Source: Eopsaltria australis (Eukaryota > Chordata > Aves > Passeriformes > Petroicidae). Taken from it: 64,000 bases of DNA. Below the pieces are notes generated by a model that saw nothing but the letters and a program-made list of their open reading frames with translations, made no database searches and was not told the origin of the DNA. A program made the position numbers and the translations under genes. Position 1 is the stretch's first letter. Each line of letters starts with the position of its first letter. Location of the stretch: NCBI GenBank assembly GCA_034509425.1, contig JAVTVJ010000787.1:124001-188000 (forward strand). The letters are read 5' to 3'. Positions 58,085 to 64,000 of this stretch are shown here, piece by piece.

Positions 58085-58712
58085 TTCATCCCTTGGCCAC
58101 CAGCCTTCAGATAAATAAATATTATTCTTTAGAGGCACTCAAATGAAGAATTGTAGTGTTCAAAGTCTTCCTTCTACACTCAGTGATTATTAGCACTGAA
58201 TTTGGGCTATTTTCCTTGGATTTTTAAAATTCCTACTCAAGCTCTTTCACAGTTCTGACTGTTATTAATTTTATTTTCTGTTGCATCAAACTTTTTTGCC
58301 ACCAACCTTCATATAAACAGAGATAAATATTATTCTTTAGAGGGACTCAAATGAAGAATTGTAGTGTTCAAAGTCTTCCTTCTACACTCAGTGATTATTA
58401 GCACTGAATTTGGACTATTTTCCTTGGATTTTTTTAATTCCTACTCAAGCTCTTTCACAATTCTGTTATTAATTTTATTTTGTGCTCTATCAAACTTTTT
58501 GCCACCAACCTAAACAGAGATAAATATTATTCTTTAGAGGGACTCAAATGAAGAATTGTACTGTTCAATCAAAGTCTTCCTTCTACATTCAGTGATTATT
58601 AGCACTGAATTAGGATTATTTTCCTTGGGTTTTTTTTTTTATTTCCTAGCCAAGCTCTTTCACTGTTCTGACTGTTATTAATTTTATTTTCTGTTGTATC
58701 AAACTTTTTTTT
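58085..58712. repeat. AT-rich tandem repeat, three units of about 200 bp
   Basis: AATATTATTCTTTAGAGG followed by ACTCAAATGAAGAATTGTA recurs at about 58,116, 58,328 and 58,526. Each unit continues through CTTCCTTCTAC, GATTATTAGCACTGAAT and CTGTTATTAATTTTATTTT. The units differ by small indels, so the array is not very recent. Confidence 0.95.
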
Positions 58713-61150
58713 GTCGTTGTTGATGTGTATTTATTTTAGTAAGAATTTTAATGGTGTTGGTTTGCGTTCTCCTCTCTCAGTCCTTTGTGCCACGTTTTGT
58801 TTAACATTTTAATGTCTAAATAAGGTTCTTTCTTGTGATCTTAATGGAAAATCCATCAAAGTATGAAATGCAGCTCAACTTAAGTGAAGATCCAGGCTCA
58901 CTACAAGCACAGTAAAATCAAACCACAGCTCTTCGAATTCACTGATAAAAATCAATTAAAAGTGTATTTCAGGTCAATCTAATATATATCAACTGCCAGG
59001 ATGAGATAACATAGATAATAGGATGTTGTGGATCTCAATTAATCAGATCAGGCCACATATATGAAAGTGTCACATTTCTGCTGGTTAGTACATTATTCAT
59101 GAGAATTTATGGAGCTGGGAATGCTCTCAATGGGAAGATTTGCAGAGAGGGAAATAAATGCAGTGTCAGTGGTTGTGCAGCAGAAAGGGAATAATCAATT
59201 GTTCATTTACCAAACCAAGGGGAGAGGCCAGGATGCTCGAATCAAAATGAATTTTTTTTTTTTTTAGCTGGGTTCTGTTGGTTTTGTCAAATAAAATCAA
59301 ATAATAAAACCAAGCACACGATCCCTGAGGAATTTAACGAGGCTGAAAATGACCCCTTTTGGTTCCACAAATTCGTGTATCCCACGAGTGAGAGCGGAGC
59401 AAAACAAAAAATTCCGAGTGTGATTTCTTCTTGTTGCTGTTTTCCAAACGGAAAGGTCTTACAGATGTTCTTCTGAACCAAAGGTAAGATCATTCCATGT
59501 GAAAATGTCACAAGTCACTGGTCTGGCTGCTCAGGCAGATGATTCTCTGTGCAATGGTTGGAGGAGGATTGGTTGGACTTTGAAAAATCCCATTTTTTCT
59601 GGTTGAAAAGATTCACCACACAACGCGATTTTTTTTTTTTTTACTAATTTCCATCCTTCCTGAACTCTTCCTTTTTTCCTTTGCAAATGTGTTGTCAGCA
59701 GCAAATCTGGGCACGTAGGGGTGTGTCAGTAATTACATTTACAGAGTGCAAGCAGCCCCCAGTCCTGCACTCCCAACCTGCAGTGCTGTTGGGGGGAGAA
59801 ACAAAGGACGAAATAAAAAAAAATAAATTTATGGGAATTCATAGAGAGTAAATAACACCATAAACCCAGGGATGGTGTAGAAAATGGCAGTGGATTATTA
59901 CAAAGGAAACACGCTCCAAGCCCTGGTGACAGCAGGAGAGTCGCAGTGAGCTGTGGCGTGACAATAAATCCACATGGACAGCACAGCCTGGTGGAGTGAA
60001 AATCACTGGAGGGGCTAAATAAGGGAAACCCTTTTCTTCAGATTAAAATCTCCTTTTTATATTTATTTATTGGGGAGGGGAAAAAGAGGAGGGAGATTAA
60101 ACAATAATTTCTTTCACTGGGAAGGTGTAAACTTGGTTCATTTGTTTCACTGGTGAGTGGAAAGAAAGTTTGAGTTTGCATTTGGTTTTCAATAAATAAA
60201 AGGTGTCTAAAATACCTGAAGATAGGAAATAATTATTTGTGTACATTTCTGGGTTTTTCTGCTGCCTTGGTGTCCGGAGGAGATGCTGCTCTGACTTTAT
60301 TTCCTTCCTAACTTCAATTCTGCAACTTTTCAAAGCGCCAAGAAAGGTGTCGCATTCTGTATCGTTTAGAAAGAAACTGCTTTTCCCTCTTGGAAATCTC
60401 CCGCTCGGTTGTTTTGCCACTCTCAATCAGATATCATGCTTTAAGGTGTCTTGCTCTTTATACCAAAATATTAAGTTTATTCCAAGCTCTGTGTCCCCTT
60501 TCCCGTGCCTTCTGCTGTACATCTCTATCCAAGTACAGCATCTCCATTTCAGCGTTTTGCTTGTTGAATATCTGCCAGATAATTCTCTCATAATTTAGTG
60601 TTCCACGCTAAGCCTCAGCTTTCTTTCTGCTGCATTTGTATCCTTTTGTATTTCCTATTTTTCCCTTGCCTATCTTCATTATGTCAGCTGGGTATTCCAG
60701 GCTGATTCCATGAATGTGCTGGTGGCCCCTCTCCCACAGCAGATCCTTGTCAGAGCTGCCTGGTCTAGACTGACACAAAGCTCAGGCTAAAGGGGGGTTT
60801 TAACGACCCCACATGATTTCTGATCACATTCTCAAGCCAGCACATCGATTCTGCCGCAGGAAACATTGCCTGGAGCTGCTCCCTGCCCCTTTCACAGACA
60901 CTCTCCCTCTGAAAGCCGTGGAGGTGGTGGCTGAGCCCCAGAGAGTGGAATATTCACACCTTGTGGGTAAGATTTCCACGTTGTCTTTTACGTTCCCCAT
61001 CCAGATATATTTTGACAAGACTTGGGAGCTGGGTCTGGCAACAAGGCAGCAGCTGGGACGGTTTCTTTCCTCTTTTCCCTCTCCCCCTTTATTCCCACAC
61101 AGGCTCACGGGAGGGAAGTTGTTGTACAAAGAGCAAATGTGCATTTTCAG
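58713..61150. other. AT-rich intergenic region, no gene recognised
   Basis: 58,840-59,240 and 59,820-60,650 are unique, AT-rich and without long tandem repeats. They contain motifs such as AATCAATTGTTC and AGATAACATAGATAA. They could be conserved noncoding elements; no exon is supported. Confidence 0.35.
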
Positions 61151-61420
61151 CAGCAAGAGTGGGAGCTGTTGTTGGCAGTGAGGACATGGAAGCAGTGAAG
61201 GGCTCCCTCACCAATCGGTCCAAGCAGCGGCACAAAAATGGGGGTGCAGTAATTTCAGCTTCCTCCAAGTTCCGTGTGATGGTGCTTTACCCACATTATT
61301 TGATGTTTGTGTGTGTTAGAAAGGAATCAAAGAGTCTCTCTAGGGATTGAAGACCAGGAAGCCTTTAGTTCTCTTTAAATTAACATCTCCCACAGTCTGT
61401 TTTAGACTTGAGGTTCTCAG
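61151..61420 (+). repeat. large inverted repeat, left arm
   Basis: It starts CAGCAAGAGTGGGAGCTGTT. The first about 218 bp match the right arm with a single substitution (TTTGATG versus TTTAATG). The inner 50 bp are clearly more diverged, with substitutions and a small indel around ACATCTCCCACAGTCTG. Confidence 0.97.
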
Positions 61421-61628
61421 GCAAAACTGCTGCAGGGATGTGGCTCACAGGGCCATGGGTTGCATGGGAATGATGATCTTTAAGGTCCCTTCCAGCTCAA
61501 ACCCCTCTGTGATCCTACACCACAGACACCCCAGCGGGGCAGAGATTCCAGACACAGCCACAGCACCAGGGAGGCCGAGGGAGGCACAGGAGGATGCTGA
61601 CCATGGTCTTGACTGAGGATGAGATGAC

Positions 61629-61896
61629 TCTGACAGCCTCAAGTCTAAAACAGATGGGAAATGTTAATTTGAAGAGAGCTAAAGGCTTCCTGGTCTTCAA
61701 TCCCTAGAGAGACTCTTTGATTCCTTTCTAACACACACAAACATTAAATAATGTGGGTAAAGCACCATCACACGGAACTTGGAGGAAGCTGAAATTACTG
61801 CACCCCCATTTTTGTGCCGCTGCTTGGACCGATTGGTGAGGGAGCCCTTCACTGCTTCCATGTCCTCACTGCCAACAACAGCTCCCACTCTTGCTG
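61629..61896 (-). repeat. large inverted repeat, right arm
   Basis: This is the reverse complement of the left arm across a 208-bp spacer. The spacer holds a CR1 3' end (61,450-61,525, GATCTTTAAGGTCCCTTCCA). The inner segment of this arm recurs in direct orientation at 61,935-62,020. Confidence 0.97.
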
Positions 61897-61934
61897 GTGG
61901 CCATAGACTGGTCTTGCACCAAGGGTGAGCTGAC

Positions 61935-62020
61935 CCTGACAGCCTCAAGTCAAGAACAGACAGTGGGAGATGTTACTTTGAAGAGAACGAAAGGCTTCCA
62001 AGTCTTTAATCCCTAGAGAG
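61935..62020 (-). repeat. partial third copy of the inverted-repeat unit
   Basis: CTGACAGCCTCAAGTC, AATGT/GATGTTA variants, AAAGGCTTCC and AATCCCTAGAGAG match the inner end of the right arm at lower identity, in the same orientation. The flanking sequence is unrelated. Confidence 0.85.
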
Positions 62021-62737
62021 GGTTGGGGTTCCTCCCACCCACTTCCTCCTGCTGCTCCTACCAGGAAGCTTTTTCCATCAGCCTTCGCCTTGCACAAAGA
62101 GTACACACCCGCTGCTTTGTACAAAGGGTAGGAAAACCCAATGTTTGGTGATTCCAGTGGGTTTTTCCACCCAACTTGTGTTGGGAAAAACATTTCAGGA
62201 AAATAAAACCACAACAAATCAAGGTCACAGGAGAGCTCGCCAATTCAAACTGCTCAGTGGCCTGGATTTATGATTTTTTTTTTCTTTTCCAATTAACTTC
62301 ACCTTCCCTAAGTGGGGATTTCACACCCCTTGTGTTAAGTAAATTGGTGTCTGGATTTTTATGAGCTTTGGCAGGAAAAAGTAGCCAGTCAACCAAGAAA
62401 AATCCTGAGCTTTTGGATGGGGGCACCCAGGATTTCAGGCTCACATCTGAACCAATGGAATGTTTGTGAGATGCCCTTTGATGAGTAAGGACAATCATTT
62501 TGATGCAATTTATAATTAAATATTGTTGTGTATCTCCATTCTTCCAGAACCTCCCCCTGCCACTGGAGTTTCATGGGGGTTATTTATGCATCGGTGATAT
62601 ATTCTGAATGCCTCACTAACACTGACGGATATTACACTTGATGTTTTTCCTTATGTCCCTTTGGTGGTGCAAATGTGAGAAAGGGCAATGAACTTTCGAT
62701 GACTCTCTTGTAAAAAAAAAAAATACATTTTTTCCGT
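62021..62737. other. intergenic, nothing recognised
   Basis: AT-rich unique sequence. Confidence 0.4.
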
Positions 62738-63310
62738 CGGGTTCAAAAGTTCAGCGCGTCAAGAGGAATCATCTTCTTGGCGCCGTGGCGCGAGGGGCGG
62801 GCGAATTTTGGGGAGGTTTTTATGTTACAGTGGGAGATGATGATTGTGGGGTGCAAGTTTGGTAATTGTCACTGCCAATTGGCTTTCACACGACCACGTT
62901 TGTAATTTATTTGTTGTGTTTTTATCGTCGTCGTCCTCCATGACCCACGGGGTGGGTCTGCCATGCTCGGAGTCGCTTGCGTTGAAGGACAAAGAGCTCT
63001 TGGCGCGCCATTCATCGCGGTAAGAGCGCCTCGGGGTCCCTCAGTCTGTGCTTTGCTGAGGTTGGTAGAGTCAAAAAAAACAAGGTCTTTGCCTTGATAG
63101 CAGCGGGCATGATAGAAAGGAGGTGTGGAGAAAGAACGCGGCGAAAAATCCCGACAATTCCATCCCTCTCTGCAAATTCTTGCTGAACTCGGGGCTTGGG
63201 CCTTTCCAAAGGCAGCATTTCCTCAAAGCACGCTCATCGGGAGGAAATGAAGAGCAATTTTGTCTAAAAATAAATGTGTTGGCAGGAAAAGTCCGTTCTG
63301 GAAAAAGGCC
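62738..63310. promoter_or_regulatory. isolated CpG-rich segment
   Basis: About two dozen CpGs occur in the first 300 bp, including GGCGCCGTGGCGCGAGG, TCGTCGTCG and TTGGCGCGCC, with more to about 63,240. The surrounding 10 kb is CpG-poor. A donor-like CGCG|GTAAGA sits at 63,019-63,025 (+), and a 71-codon frame is open on the minus strand (63,040-62,828). No protein family is recognised. Candidate promoter or exon; unproven. Confidence 0.35.
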
Positions 63311-63464
63311 ATCATTTTGGGTGGCCAAAAAAAAACCACAACCAGCTTCTGTGCATGGGGAGAAAAAAGACTAACAAAAAACCCAAATGCCAACTGCAGT
63401 GTAGTTAATAGGATCAGCTTCCCATAGAAGGTGGCTTCTCTGGACGATGGGCCTTGGACTCAAG

Positions 63465-63625
63465 AATCATAAAATCCCAGACTGCTTTGGGTTGGAAAGG
63501 GACTTTAAAGCCCATCTCGTTCCAGCCCCTGCCATGGGCAGAGACACCTTCCACTATCCCAGGTTGCTCCGAGCCCCATCCAGCCTGGCCTTGGACACTT
63601 CCAGGGATCCAGGGGCAATCCCCAT
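63465..63625 (-). mobile_element. CR1 3' end fragment
   Basis: AATCATAAAATCCCAGACTG, CTTTGGGTTGGAAAGGGACT, GACACCTTCCACTATCCCAG and ACACTTCCAGGGATCCAGGG. Confidence 0.92.
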
Positions 63626-64000
63626 GGTTCTGCTCAGTTCTGGGCAGAGAACCCCTGATGGTCACTTTGATCATCATCCGGCACCATTCTGGGACCTCAG
63701 CAACAAAGCGGAGGCTCCTCCAGAGCCAGTGGCATTTTCTCCATGAACCAATCCATGTTCAGGGTGTAGCAGGGTGGTTTTGTCCAGTGAAATCTGCCAG
63801 GGCAATGTTGCCCCACTGCCTGTTGGACAAGGGAATGTGGAGATCAGTATTGGGGCAGAAGTGTTCTTCCCACTCCATCCCGTTCTCCTCCTGACCGATT
63901 CTGGCTTTGAGACCCCCTGCCACCGACCTTTGATGAGCCCTTATGGAAATGGCTGGAGCAGGATTGTTTGTGACAGGAGCATCTTGGAAAGCCTTTGGCA
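63626..64000. other. right edge, nothing recognised
   Basis: Unique sequence to the window end without recognisable features. Confidence 0.4.

Noticed and set aside
44621..64000. A neighbouring protein-coding gene downstream of EPHB2
   Set aside because: None of the open frames on either strand shows a recognisable domain or exon chain; only the CpG cluster near 62.7 kb remains suggestive.

Overview
The window is vertebrate nuclear DNA, most likely from a bird and plausibly a songbird. At least twenty fragments of the avian CR1 LINE are scattered through it on both strands. Several LTR-like elements sit in the introns, GC-rich minisatellites are abundant, and the one recognisable gene has protein sequence very close to avian and mammalian EPHB2. 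Nothing in it looks bacterial, and there are no operons, plasmid functions or CRISPR arrays.

The gene is the 3' two-thirds of EPHB2 (ephrin type-B receptor 2) on the + strand. Thirteen coding exons (exons 4-16 by vertebrate numbering) lie at 11,000-42,784. They encode about 716 codons: the end of the cysteine-rich ectodomain, two fibronectin type III domains, the transmembrane helix, the juxtamembrane tyrosines, the whole tyrosine kinase domain, the SAM domain and the C-terminal PDZ ligand SVEV. Every exon is open, every intron is GT-AG and the phases join correctly, so the gene looks functional. Exons 1-3 (signal peptide, ephrin-binding domain) lie upstream of the window. The 3' UTR begins at 42,785, with candidate poly(A) signals near 43.1, 43.5 and 44.6 kb.

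Layout: 1-10,999 is intron 3, with a 192-bp duplication, CR1 copies, a 21-bp and a 102-bp minisatellite, and an inverted repeat around the former. 11.0-12.2 kb holds exons 4-5, separated by a 400-bp pyrimidine tract. 12.2-25.9 kb is the large intron 5, with GGGAT and pyrimidine arrays, CR1 copies and an interstitial telomeric array inside a CR1. 25.9-42.8 kb holds exons 6-16, with solo-LTR-like insertions and minisatellites in the introns. 42.8 to about 44.6 kb is the probable 3' UTR. 44.6-64.0 kb is intergenic or distal, poorer in genes and more AT-rich, with CR1 pieces, an AT-rich tandem repeat, a near-perfect inverted repeat at 61.2-61.9 kb and an isolated CpG cluster at 62.7-63.3 kb.

I see no undescribed multi-gene system. 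The most informative oddities are structural: an in-register telomeric array inserted cleanly into a CR1, a minisatellite seeded from the exon 8 splice donor that copies part of the transmembrane exon, a NAGNAG acceptor at exon 9, a recent inverted duplication, and LTRs embedded in minisatellite DNA.
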